A stretch of DNA of 64,000 bases from Winogradskyella forsetii (lineage in GTDB: Bacteria > Bacteroidota > Bacteroidia > Flavobacteriales > Flavobacteriaceae). The notes under the pieces are model-generated. The model did not search any database, was not told the DNA's origin, and worked only from the letters and a program-made list of their open reading frames with translations. Below, in pieces: positions 14,503 through 23,506 of this stretch (position 1 is the first letter of the stretch; each line of letters begins with the position of its first letter). The DNA is taken from assembly GCF_013394595.1 (NCBI RefSeq), contig NZ_CP053348.1, positions 1,178,001-1,242,000 of the forward strand, given 5' to 3'. Position numbers and translations under genes: made by a program.

Positions 14503-16716
14503 ATGAAGAGAATCCTAACCTTAATAGTCTTTGCTTGTTTTATATCTCAAATCCAGGGGCAAACTGATGGTATTTCTTATCAGGCCGTAATTGTTTCACC
14601 AGATGCTTTGGAATTACCAGGAGTAGATTCTGAAGGCAATTACTTGCCAAGCACTACAATCGCTGTTCGATTTACCATTTACGATGAGAACAATCAACTG
14701 GAATTTCAGGAAGTACAAATTACAGATACAGATGAATTTGGGCGTATCAACCTTCTAATCGGTGACGGCAATCACGATTATTTCAAAGAAATGAATTGGG
14801 ATGGCACAGCAAAAGATTTAAAAGTGGAAATCGATTTCGAGGCAGGAAATGATTTTACATTTATGAGCAGGGAAAGACTCACATTTTTACCTTTTGCATA
14901 TCACAGAAATATTACCGCAACTGGAACTTTAACGGTTGATGATAGAACGTTTTTAAATGGTGAACTGGAAGTTGAAGGACCAACCACGTTAGAAAGCACA
15001 TTGGATGTTATCAACGGAAATGCCACCAATCTTACTGGAAGTTTAACAGTATTAGGTGAAACAAATCTCAATAACACCTTGAGCGTTTTGGGTCTGAATC
15101 CTACCTATTTGACTGGTAATTTAACAGTTGATGGCAGTAGTACCTTGAACGGTACTTTGGATGTTATGCAAGGCACGACTTTAAATGCAACCTTGGATGT
15201 TATTGGGGACACTACGTTAAGTGACCTAACAGTAAATGGTGAGGCAAGTTTTGGGGATTTAAATGCAACTAATTTAACTGTTTCAGAAAGCAGCGTCTTA
15301 AATGGAGATGTATTAATAGAACTAGAAGGTCAAAAAAATATAAGAATGGTAGCGGAAGGAATCGATGATGGATCTGTTAATAGTAAATTTAGATCCGCCG
15401 TGCTTATTGATGCAAATCAGTTTGGATTGGCAATTGAGGTGGATGGTAGTAGAAGCAATAGCACAAATTTTATTACATTTTATGATGAAACTAGAGTATC
15501 GCCTTGGGGAAGAATAGAAGGAGAGCGTATAAATGAATTTACCAACAATGACGATTATAATTTTGATTTAACAACCTTAGAATACGATTCTTATGATGCA
15601 ATTTTTGATACTGGAGTGGCTGCCTATGAGTTTGCTAAATCTTTAGGTACCATAGGAATTGCGTCTACATCATCTACGGGTTGCGTAGGTTTTGGTGCTT
15701 GTGTTACGGCACCAATTCCTTCTTGGATCATTGGTAGTACTGCACAATCTATAGTTGCGGGTCTTCAAATTATAGTGGCTGCTGTCGGTGTCGGTATTAC
15801 GCAGTCTAACCTCAATCATTACCAGGATTATAAAGCCTTATTGGAAGGGGTGACCTACGCTTCCGGATCTGGAGATTATGCTGAATATTTGCTCAGGGAA
15901 AACGTTAACGAAAAAATGGTCTATGGCGATATTGTAGGTGTAAAAGGCGGAAAAGTCTCTAAAAACCTCACAGGTGCTGATAAAATGATGGTGGTATCCT
16001 ACAAACCAATAGTTTTAGGAAACATGCCACAACCTAACCGTGAAGCTGAGTACGAAAAGGTAGCTTTTATGGGACAAGTACCAGTTAAGGTTTATGGCAA
16101 AGTTAATATTGGAGATTATATTATACCAAGTGGTAAAAACGATGGTGTTGGTATGGCCATTAAACCAGAATATATCAAGGCAAACCAGCTAAAACAGATT
16201 GTAGGTGTCGCTTGGTCAAGTAATGAACAGTCTAATAGTTTCAATTTAATCAATACAGCTGTTGGTGTCAATAAAAATGATAGCAGTTTTATTATTGAAC
16301 AACTAGAAACTAAAGTAGAAACACAAGCTGAAGAAATTACTTACCTCAAAAATCAAATTCAAACAATTTTATCGAAAATAAATGCTATTGAAAATGGTGT
16401 TTCAGGTAACCAAGTGGCTTTAAATGCTAATGCGAAGGAAAAAGAAAGCCATTCAGAATATGAGATCATAGAATCTACGGAAACAGATGTGATCTATCAT
16501 AAAATAACAAGGGACGATTTTGAAAAGGGATTGCTTTTAGCAGAGGAGATGATTTTAAATTCCAATAAAAACGGCGAAAACGAAAAATTGGTAGAAGCTT
16601 TAAATAAGTTAAAAACAGATGGTGCTTTTAAGACTAAATTTTTTAACGAACTTCAAGAAGGATTAAGCAAACAAATTCATTTCCATCAAGAAATTGATAA
16701 AAAAGGAAGACACTAA
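14503..16716 (+). CDS. Tail-fibre-like surface protein with IMC/peptidase G2-like domain and coiled coil
   Basis: ATG 14503 gives a clean signal peptide (MKRILTLIVFACFISQIQGQ); an in-frame ATG at 14473 would add ten residues. After an N-terminal domain (to about 140) come short beta repeats rich in 'LTVDGSSTLNGTLDV'-type units (about 140-270), typical of trimeric beta-helical fibres. A hydrophobic Gly/Ala/Ser segment follows, then 'GSGDYAEYLLRE', 'YGDIVGVKGGKVSKN' and 'MMVVSYKPIVLGNMPQPN', which recall the intramolecular-chaperone/peptidase G2 domain of phage appendages and related bacterial fibres. A trimerising coiled coil ('IEQLETKVETQAEEITYLKN') lies near 590-630. I infer a trimeric surface fibre. 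No T9SS domain is visible, so it may act in the periplasm or with partners. Confidence 0.7.
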   Translation: MKRILTLIVFACFISQIQGQTDGISYQAVIVSPDALELPGVDSEGNYLPSTTIAVRFTIYDENNQLEFQEVQITDTDEFGRINLLIGDGNHDYFKEMNWDGTAKDLKVEIDFEAGNDFTFMSRERLTFLPFAYHRNITATGTLTVDDRTFLNGELEVEGPTTLESTLDVINGNATNLTGSLTVLGETNLNNTLSVLGLNPTYLTGNLTVDGSSTLNGTLDVMQGTTLNATLDVIGDTTLSDLTVNGEASFGDLNATNLTVSESSVLNGDVLIELEGQKNIRMVAEGIDDGSVNSKFRSAVLIDANQFGLAIEVDGSRSNSTNFITFYDETRVSPWGRIEGERINEFTNNDDYNFDLTTLEYDSYDAIFDTGVAAYEFAKSLGTIGIASTSSTGCVGFGACVTAPIPSWIIGSTAQSIVAGLQIIVAAVGVGITQSNLNHYQDYKALLEGVTYASGSGDYAEYLLRENVNEKMVYGDIVGVKGGKVSKNLTGADKMMVVSYKPIVLGNMPQPNREAEYEKVAFMGQVPVKVYGKVNIGDYIIPSGKNDGVGMAIKPEYIKANQLKQIVGVAWSSNEQSNSFNLINTAVGVNKNDSSFIIEQLETKVETQAEEITYLKNQIQTILSKINAIENGVSGNQVALNANAKEKESHSEYEIIESTETDVIYHKITRDDFEKGLLLAEEMILNSNKNGENEKLVEALNKLKTDGAFKTKFFNELQEGLSKQIHFHQEIDKKGRH

Positions 16717-16750
16717 AAGCCAATGTTCAATAGTTAGAAACTTAAAGTCG

Positions 16751-19700
16751 ATGACCAATAAAGTTTTATTTTCAGTAGTATTATTTCTGTTTTCAATTCA
16801 CTTCTTGGAAGCCCAGACCACAGCAATTCCAGATGCTAATTTCGAAAACTATTTAGAAACACATTCAGCCGATGGTGCAATAGTTGCTCTTGGTGATGCC
16901 AATAGTATGGGAGATGGTATTGCCAACAACAATTTGGTATTAACGGCAAGTATTAGCGAAGTGTTGCTTTTAGATATTAGTGGCTTGGGTATTTCAAATC
17001 TTTCGGGAATTCAGGATTTTGCAGCGCTCAACAACCTGTTCTGTAGTGACAATAACTTGGAATCCTTGGATATTTCCAACATTTCCAATTTGGTGTCTTT
17101 GCTTTGTGGTTCCAACAGTCTCGCAGATTTAGATGTTAGTAGTAATAGCAATTTAGAAACATTGAATTTTGCGGATAACCAAATACAAAATATTGATCTT
17201 TCAAATAATACAGCTTTAAAAAGTTTAACAGCTTCAGGTAATCAACTGCTGCTTATCGATGTTTCCAATAATATGGAACTATCTTCATTAAGTGTTTCAA
17301 ACAATAGGATAGAAGGTGAATTAGATGTTAGTAATAATTCCAATTTAGAGAGCCTGTACTGTGCTTCAAACCAAATTTCTACGTTAAATCTGTCAGCAAA
17401 TCCATTATTGAAAAATCTTGACGCTTCTGGTAATGCTTTAACTGATTTAGATTTATCAGTTATGAATTCTGTAGTCTGTCCGGATCCACAAACAGATCCT
17501 GTTACGGTATGTCAAGGCCTGTCAACCATAAATGTATCGAATAATTTGTTGAATGCATTAGTCGTTACAAACGGCTACAACAACTTAGTCTCATTTTTTA
17601 ATGCCTCTGACAATCCAGATTTATTCTGTATTCAAATTGATAACGGTTTTACACCTTCGGGATGGATTAAGGATGATTGGACCTATTTCAGCGAGAATAC
17701 CTGCGAAGATATTTACACCTATATACCAGACGATAATTTCGAGCAAGCTTTGATTAACGATGGGCATGACGATATTTTAGATAATCTGGTTTTAACTGAA
17801 AATATAGATGCGCTCACAAGTTTGGATGTTTCAAATGAATCCATTTCCAGCTTAGTGGGAATTGAAGATTTTTCAGCTTTGGAGATTTTAGATTGTAGTA
17901 CAAATTCCATAGAGAGTTTAGACTTATCAAATAACACAGAACTCATCCAAATAGACGTTACAAATAACAATTTAACAACTTTGGACTTAAGCACAAATAC
18001 AGCGTTTACGACACTATATTGTGCAAGTAATATGATTGAACATCTGGATTTAAGCACAAATTTAGCGCTGACTACAATCAATTGTTCCAATAACAACTTA
18101 ACCAATTTGGATGTCAGTACGATTTCGTTACTAAGTAATTTTGATTGTTCGTTCAACCAAATAGAAAGTTTGAATCTTGTCAGTAATACCGCATTGGTGA
18201 GTGTATTGTGCAACGATAATAACTTGTTTGCTTTAAATATTAACAACGGAAACAATACTACAATTACCACGTTCAATGCCACAAATAATAACAATCTGTT
18301 CTGTATTCAAGTTGATGATGAGACTTATCCGGATATTGCAGGTTGGCAAAAAGATTTGGGAGCATCTTACAATGTTGCTTGTGGTACTTATATTCCTGAT
18401 GATAATTTTGAACAAGAATTAATTGATGTAGGAATTGATTCTGACGGCACATTAAACAACTTTGTGGCAACGACAGATATTAATACTTTAATAGCACTGG
18501 ATATTTCAAATCTCGCCATAGCTGATTTAACCGGAATCCAAGATTTTGAGGATTTAATAGACTTGAATATTTCATATAATGAATTAACAAACATAGACTT
18601 AAGCAATAATACAGACTTAGAAATTTTAGATTGCTCAAACAATGAAATCACGGATTTAGACCTTACCTTAAATACCGCTTTAACCTCATTGTTATGCAAC
18701 GACAACAGCTTCTTAACCCTGAATATTGAAAATGGAAACAATGGCGCACTGACAACGTTTAATGCTACAAATAATTCCAATTTATATTGTATAAATGTGG
18801 ATGACGCTATTGTTGGGAATATTCTTGGGACTTGGCAAAAAGATGATTTTGCAGCCTATAATGGCGATTGTGTATCGAACCGTGTGACGGCAATTCCAGA
18901 TGGGTTTTTTGAACAAAGTTTAATTGATTTTGGCTATGATGATGTTTTGGATGGCGAAGTAAAGACTGCAAACATTGAACATATCCAGAATTTGGATGTT
19001 AGTGACAAGAGTATTTCTGACTTAACAGGAATTCAAGATTTTAGGTCATTGGTTGAATTGGATTGTAGTGGTAATTTCCTGAATACATTGGATGTGAGCG
19101 ATATGTTGTTTTTAGAACGTTTGAATTGTAGTTCAAATTATCTACTCACAAATGATACCAACGATATAGACGGTTTATTCAATACAACAGGAACTATAAG
19201 TTTGAAAGCCTTGTATTGCGCTGGTAACAATTTGAATAATTTAGATACATCCCAAAACACCAATCTCGAAATATTGGATTGTGCGGATAATAATATTTCA
19301 GACCTTAATATCAATAACAATGCATTGCTAAGAGTTTTATATACTTCTAATAATGATTTGACCATTTTAGATTTAAGCAGCAATACAGCTTTGGAAGATG
19401 TGAATTGCGATAGTAATCAAATTAGCAATTTAACAACTATAGGAACAATAAATACCACGCTAATCAATCTAAGCTGTGCCAATAACGATATCATAAATTT
19501 ATCTGTAAATAATTATCAAGCATTGGAAGTTTTAAATGTGTCGTCAAATGAATTAACCCAGCTCAATGTTGATAATAATGCCGAACTTGTCTTTTTATCA
19601 ATTACCAATAATCAAATATCGGAAATATCGCTTTTAAACAATGGCAATTTAGTTGAGGTCTTGGCATCTCAAAACAGTTTGCAAACACTCGACCTATCTG

Positions 19701-22420
19701 CGAATGCGCTTTTAGAATTTTTGAACTGTGATTTTAATGAACTAACGGCTCTAAATTTAGTTTCAAATCCATCACTCGAGTCATTATCCTGTTCAAACAA
19801 TCAACTGACGGAACTGGATTTACTCAACAATGGAAATTTGATTGCAGCTGATTTTAGTTCGAATATGATATCGAGCGTCATCTTGCCGAATAATTTGGAG
19901 TTTTTAAAACGACTGGATGCCAGCAACAACCAAATTGAAAACGATTTGGATTTAACTGCTGTGGCGATTTCGGCCTGCGTTTTTCAACCGAATCAAATAG
20001 AATTTTGCCCAGAAAACATTTCCATTAATGTGTCTAACAATCTATTGAGTTTTGTTAACATTCAAAATGGAATCAATACAGAAATAGCAAGTTTTAACGC
20101 CTCTGGAAATCCAAATTTGGAATGTATTCAGGTTGATGATGCAGATAATGTCAATGTGAGTTGGATTAAAGATGAAGCCACAACGTTTAGCGAAGATTGC
20201 AATTTTGGAGAAACTTATGTGCCAGACGATAATTTTGAGCAAGCACTCATCGATTTAGGCTACGATTCTGGGCCTTTAAACGATTATGTCTTAACTGCCA
20301 ACATAGTTAACGTTGTTAGTCTGGAAGTCAACGGGAATACGATTGCAGACCTCACAGGCATTGAAGATTTTGCTGCTTTACAAACTTTGAATTGCTCTAA
20401 CAATGCTATAATTGAATTGGATTTAAGCTCAAATTCAAATTTATTGGAAGTCGATTGTTCAGATAATTTATTGACCGATTTAGACCTAACAACTAACATC
20501 GCTTTGATGACGCTTAATTGTGCTTTTAATTCAATCAGCACTTTAGATTTAACGGCTAACGCGAATCTTTCAGACTTAAATATGTCATATAATACATTGA
20601 CGTCGTTTTTACCTAGTGACGTTTTGTCCCTACAGGTTTTCAATTGTGACAACAATTCAATTGTAACTCTCGATTTTCAACAAAATCAGAATTTAACAAG
20701 TATAAGCTGCGAATCAAATCTATTGGAAACACTCAATATTAAAAACGGTCAAAACACACTTTTAACGAATTTGAATGCCATTAACAATCCTAATTTATTA
20801 TGTATTGAAACTGATAATGGCACAGTCCCAAATGGTGCCACTTGGGACATAGATGCCACAGCACAATTTGCCATAAACTGCTTTTTTGGAGAAACCTATG
20901 TGCCAGATGATAATTTTGAGCAAGCTTTAATCGACTTAGGATATGATTCAGGGCCTTTAAACGATTATGTTTTTACCGAAAATATTGAAGACGTAGAGTT
21001 CTTAAATATCAGTAATAGAGAAATTTCAGACTTAATCGGTATAGAAGATTTTATCAGTTTAACGCAATTAAATATTGAAGGGAATACTATCGCTGCAATT
21101 GATTTAAGTAACAACCTTCAATTGGTCAATCTCAATGCTTCCAATAATTTACTTGCGGAAATTGATGTGACGTTTCTTTTGAATTTAACGGATTTAGATA
21201 TGTCCAATAATGCATTGACCGCAATAAATTTAGATTCAAATTTAAGTTTGTTGGATGTAGATGTGTCCACTAATTTAATAACGGAATTAAATGTCGATGG
21301 ATTATTGAATTTAGAAGATTTGAATTGTTCGTCTAATCAATTGAGTAGTTTGAGTGTTGTTCAGAATACCAACTTAAAAACCTTGTTTTGCCAATCCAAT
21401 TTGTTAATTGGAGACCAGCTCAATATTCAGAATGGAAACAATGAAAATATATTCATATTCAATGCCACCGACAATCCAGATTTGGGATGTATTTTGGTTG
21501 ATAATCCATTAGCAGTAGTTGAAAACCTTGATGGTTTTTATGATAGCTGGTTTAAAGACAATTCCGCAAGTTACCAAACCATTTGCGACGATGCTGATAA
21601 TGATGGTGTGCCAAACACAGATGACCTATGTCCAAATACCGAATTTGGTGCTGCTGTGGATTTGTTTGGATGCGCCATACCAGATTTGCAAAATGACAAC
21701 TTCACGGTTTTAATCACAGGGGAAACTTGCTTAAACAGTAATAACGGTAAAATTACCATAACGGCTCAAGAAATTTATAATTATACCGCGACACTAATCG
21801 GCCAGGATATTCTTGACGGCACAGGAGAGGTTTTTTATCAAGAATACAACTTCACGAATGATGTTGATATTTTCAATCTTTTGGCTGACACGTATGAAAT
21901 GTGCGTTACCATCGAAGAATGGCCAGATTACCAAAGTTGTTATACCATAGTAATTACCGAACCGAATCCACTAAGTGTTTTTGCGAGCCGACCTGCTTCA
22001 GGTAGTGATGTAACCTTAGATATGTCTGGCAGTACCATCTATTATATTCAGTTAAATGATGATACTTATACAACCCATAATTCAACATTTACACTTCAAC
22101 TTCAACAGGGTGTAAATCAGTTGAAGGTCAGTACAGATTTAGATTGTCAAGGGGTTTTTGAAGAGCAAATTATGAAAGCAGATGAACCGCTGCTGTTTCC
22201 TAACCCTTTTAAAAATGAATTGAACATCTACGATGGAAACGTAGGAGATGAGGTCACAGTAAAAATGTATTCCACGTTTGGCCAGTTAGTTTTGACCAAA
22301 ACATTTATAAATCAAGGTGTTTACAATGCAATTGATACAGAACATTTAGCCACTGGTATGTATCTTATGTCTATACAGACCAAAAGCGAGACATCAACTT
22401 TTAAAATTGTAAAAAAATGA
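16751..22420 (+). CDS. Giant leucine-rich-repeat surface protein with T9SS sorting domain
   Basis: An in-frame ATG at 16694 overlaps the previous gene; ATG 16751 directly begins the signal peptide (MTNKVLFSVVLFLFSIHFLEAQ), giving 1,889 residues. The body has six modules, each opening with a capping motif of the type 'YIPDDNFEQALIDLGYD' (near 16825, 17718, 18388, 18889, 20215 and 20900) followed by LRRs of the form L-x-L-x-C-S-x-N-x-L-x-x-L-D-L-S-x-N. The repeats are internalin-like, with one Cys ladder per unit. After the last module come a calcium-binding type-3 thrombospondin-like unit ('DDADNDGVPNTDDLCPNT'), a further beta domain, and a T9SS sorting domain ('LFPNPFKNELNIYDG' to 'STFKIVKK'). 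Likely a surface adhesin or binding protein. It overlaps the next gene by 4 bp. Confidence 0.92.
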   Translation: MTNKVLFSVVLFLFSIHFLEAQTTAIPDANFENYLETHSADGAIVALGDANSMGDGIANNNLVLTASISEVLLLDISGLGISNLSGIQDFAALNNLFCSDNNLESLDISNISNLVSLLCGSNSLADLDVSSNSNLETLNFADNQIQNIDLSNNTALKSLTASGNQLLLIDVSNNMELSSLSVSNNRIEGELDVSNNSNLESLYCASNQISTLNLSANPLLKNLDASGNALTDLDLSVMNSVVCPDPQTDPVTVCQGLSTINVSNNLLNALVVTNGYNNLVSFFNASDNPDLFCIQIDNGFTPSGWIKDDWTYFSENTCEDIYTYIPDDNFEQALINDGHDDILDNLVLTENIDALTSLDVSNESISSLVGIEDFSALEILDCSTNSIESLDLSNNTELIQIDVTNNNLTTLDLSTNTAFTTLYCASNMIEHLDLSTNLALTTINCSNNNLTNLDVSTISLLSNFDCSFNQIESLNLVSNTALVSVLCNDNNLFALNINNGNNTTITTFNATNNNNLFCIQVDDETYPDIAGWQKDLGASYNVACGTYIPDDNFEQELIDVGIDSDGTLNNFVATTDINTLIALDISNLAIADLTGIQDFEDLIDLNISYNELTNIDLSNNTDLEILDCSNNEITDLDLTLNTALTSLLCNDNSFLTLNIENGNNGALTTFNATNNSNLYCINVDDAIVGNILGTWQKDDFAAYNGDCVSNRVTAIPDGFFEQSLIDFGYDDVLDGEVKTANIEHIQNLDVSDKSISDLTGIQDFRSLVELDCSGNFLNTLDVSDMLFLERLNCSSNYLLTNDTNDIDGLFNTTGTISLKALYCAGNNLNNLDTSQNTNLEILDCADNNISDLNINNNALLRVLYTSNNDLTILDLSSNTALEDVNCDSNQISNLTTIGTINTTLINLSCANNDIINLSVNNYQALEVLNVSSNELTQLNVDNNAELVFLSITNNQISEISLLNNGNLVEVLASQNSLQTLDLSANALLEFLNCDFNELTALNLVSNPSLESLSCSNNQLTELDLLNNGNLIAADFSSNMISSVILPNNLEFLKRLDASNNQIENDLDLTAVAISACVFQPNQIEFCPENISINVSNNLLSFVNIQNGINTEIASFNASGNPNLECIQVDDADNVNVSWIKDEATTFSEDCNFGETYVPDDNFEQALIDLGYDSGPLNDYVLTANIVNVVSLEVNGNTIADLTGIEDFAALQTLNCSNNAIIELDLSSNSNLLEVDCSDNLLTDLDLTTNIALMTLNCAFNSISTLDLTANANLSDLNMSYNTLTSFLPSDVLSLQVFNCDNNSIVTLDFQQNQNLTSISCESNLLETLNIKNGQNTLLTNLNAINNPNLLCIETDNGTVPNGATWDIDATAQFAINCFFGETYVPDDNFEQALIDLGYDSGPLNDYVFTENIEDVEFLNISNREISDLIGIEDFISLTQLNIEGNTIAAIDLSNNLQLVNLNASNNLLAEIDVTFLLNLTDLDMSNNALTAINLDSNLSLLDVDVSTNLITELNVDGLLNLEDLNCSSNQLSSLSVVQNTNLKTLFCQSNLLIGDQLNIQNGNNENIFIFNATDNPDLGCILVDNPLAVVENLDGFYDSWFKDNSASYQTICDDADNDGVPNTDDLCPNTEFGAAVDLFGCAIPDLQNDNFTVLITGETCLNSNNGKITITAQEIYNYTATLIGQDILDGTGEVFYQEYNFTNDVDIFNLLADTYEMCVTIEEWPDYQSCYTIVITEPNPLSVFASRPASGSDVTLDMSGSTIYYIQLNDDTYTTHNSTFTLQLQQGVNQLKVSTDLDCQGVFEEQIMKADEPLLFPNPFKNELNIYDGNVGDEVTVKMYSTFGQLVLTKTFINQGVYNAIDTEHLATGMYLMSIQTKSETSTFKIVKK

Positions 22421-23115
22421 AAAAAGTAATTACCATATTATGCGCTGTAGTTGTTTTGTTCGGATGCAGTAATACAACCGATGATGGTTTCAATAACATA
22501 AACGGCCCACAAGATGCGCCAACTGGAGTAACATTGGTTTTTCCTTCCGATGACACGCTATGTAATGAAGGAACAAACTTAACACCAACGGAAAGTACCG
22601 TTTATTTTGAATGGCAGCCCAATGATAATGCAGGAACTTATACATTGAGCATAGAAAACTTGTCTACAGGAACTATCGAACAGTATGACACCTTAGATTT
22701 TATATTTCCTGTAACCATAGAGCGAGCGGAAGCTTATAGATGGTTTGTAAACTATGAATTACAAGGAGAAATTAAAGAAAGTGCTATCTGGAATTTTTAT
22801 AACGCTGGTCCAGGCGTACAGACGTATGCACCTTTTCCTGCAGAGATAATTTCACCAAGTATGGCGCAGACATTAAATTCAACAACTTCTGTAACCTTGG
22901 AATGGAGTGGAAGCGATGTTGATAACGACATTGTGGGTTATGATGTTTATTTCGGTGCTGATCTTCAGTCTAGTATAAATACAAGTGATGTTTCGGTTAA
23001 TCAATTTACGGTTTCAGTTGCTTCGGGTACTATTTATTATTGGAATATTATAACGAAGGATGCTAAAGGAAATACATCGGAATCTGGTGTGCATCAATTT
23101 AGTGTATTGGACTAA
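22417..23115 (+). CDS. Fibronectin-III/Ig-like lipoprotein
   Basis: A 232-residue lipoprotein (MKKVITILCAVVVLFGCS, Cys17). Two beta-sandwich stretches are visible: about 35-125 ('VYFEWQPNDNAGTYTLSIEN') and about 138-230 ('VTLEWSGSDVDNDIVGYDVYFG', 'GTIYYWNIITKDAKGN'), both with fibronectin III character. The ATG overlaps the LRR gene's stop (ATGA), so translation of the two is coupled, which suggests that they work together at the outer membrane, perhaps with this lipoprotein anchoring or presenting the LRR protein. It is the last gene of the block. Confidence 0.75.
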   Translation: MKKVITILCAVVVLFGCSNTTDDGFNNINGPQDAPTGVTLVFPSDDTLCNEGTNLTPTESTVYFEWQPNDNAGTYTLSIENLSTGTIEQYDTLDFIFPVTIERAEAYRWFVNYELQGEIKESAIWNFYNAGPGVQTYAPFPAEIISPSMAQTLNSTTSVTLEWSGSDVDNDIVGYDVYFGADLQSSINTSDVSVNQFTVSVASGTIYYWNIITKDAKGNTSESGVHQFSVLD

Positions 23116-23201
23116 ATTAGCATAATTGTCCTGTTTTTGTGCACTTATCAATATAAAATAAAGTGATTGGTCGTTAGGAAAAATTAAAACATGAGTTTTT
23201 T

Positions 23202-23377
23202 GCCACGAATGCACGAATTTTACTTCGTAAAGGGGTGACTATACTGCTATGGACTGAAAGTCCAAGTGTTTTTGAAACAGACTTTTAGTCTGTTTCATTT
23301 GTGAAATAGATAGTCAAAAATTTACTGCGCTACTTAAAAGAACGAATGAATTCGTGATAATTTGTGAGATTCGTGGC
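23202..23377. repeat. Dispersed inverted-repeat element (CCACGAAT / ATTCGTGG arms)
   Basis: The arms GCCACGAAT and ATTCGTGGC are 158 bp apart. Related copies of ATTCGTGG or CCACGAAT occur at 10859, 23443 and 30166, all in non-coding DNA, so this is a genome repeat family. Confidence 0.65.
23274..23296. terminator. Hairpin between convergent genes
   Basis: Perfect 9-bp stem GAAACAGAC/GTCTGTTTC with a TTTTA loop, between converging transcripts. It lacks a long T tract, so termination is uncertain. Confidence 0.4.
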
Positions 23378-23506
23378 GAAATTTTTAGAGTTTAAGCGAA
23401 AGCAATAACTACTCAATAATGCATCAGAATTATTTAGTTACCACGAATTCTTTTCCCTTTGGGAAATTGCAATAATAAAACACTTTCGATTTTTATCGCG
23501 CTCATC

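Larger units (their letters stand above)
23116..23506. other. Intergenic region made of REP-like inverted repeats (391 bp)
   Basis: No gene is seen. Inverted arms GCCACGAAT-g-CACGAATT (23202-23219) and AATTCGTG ... ATTCGTGGC (23349-23377) enclose two hairpins: GGACT-GAA-AGTCC (23251-23263) and GAAACAGAC-TTTTA-GTCTGTTTC (23274-23296). The region lies between the converging ends of the LRR operon and the second regulator and may stop transcription from both sides. Confidence 0.7.

Noticed and set aside
17719-20655. Long minus-strand frames inside the LRR gene
   Set aside because: They mirror the LRR repeat units; the forward frame has signal peptide, domains and sorting signal.
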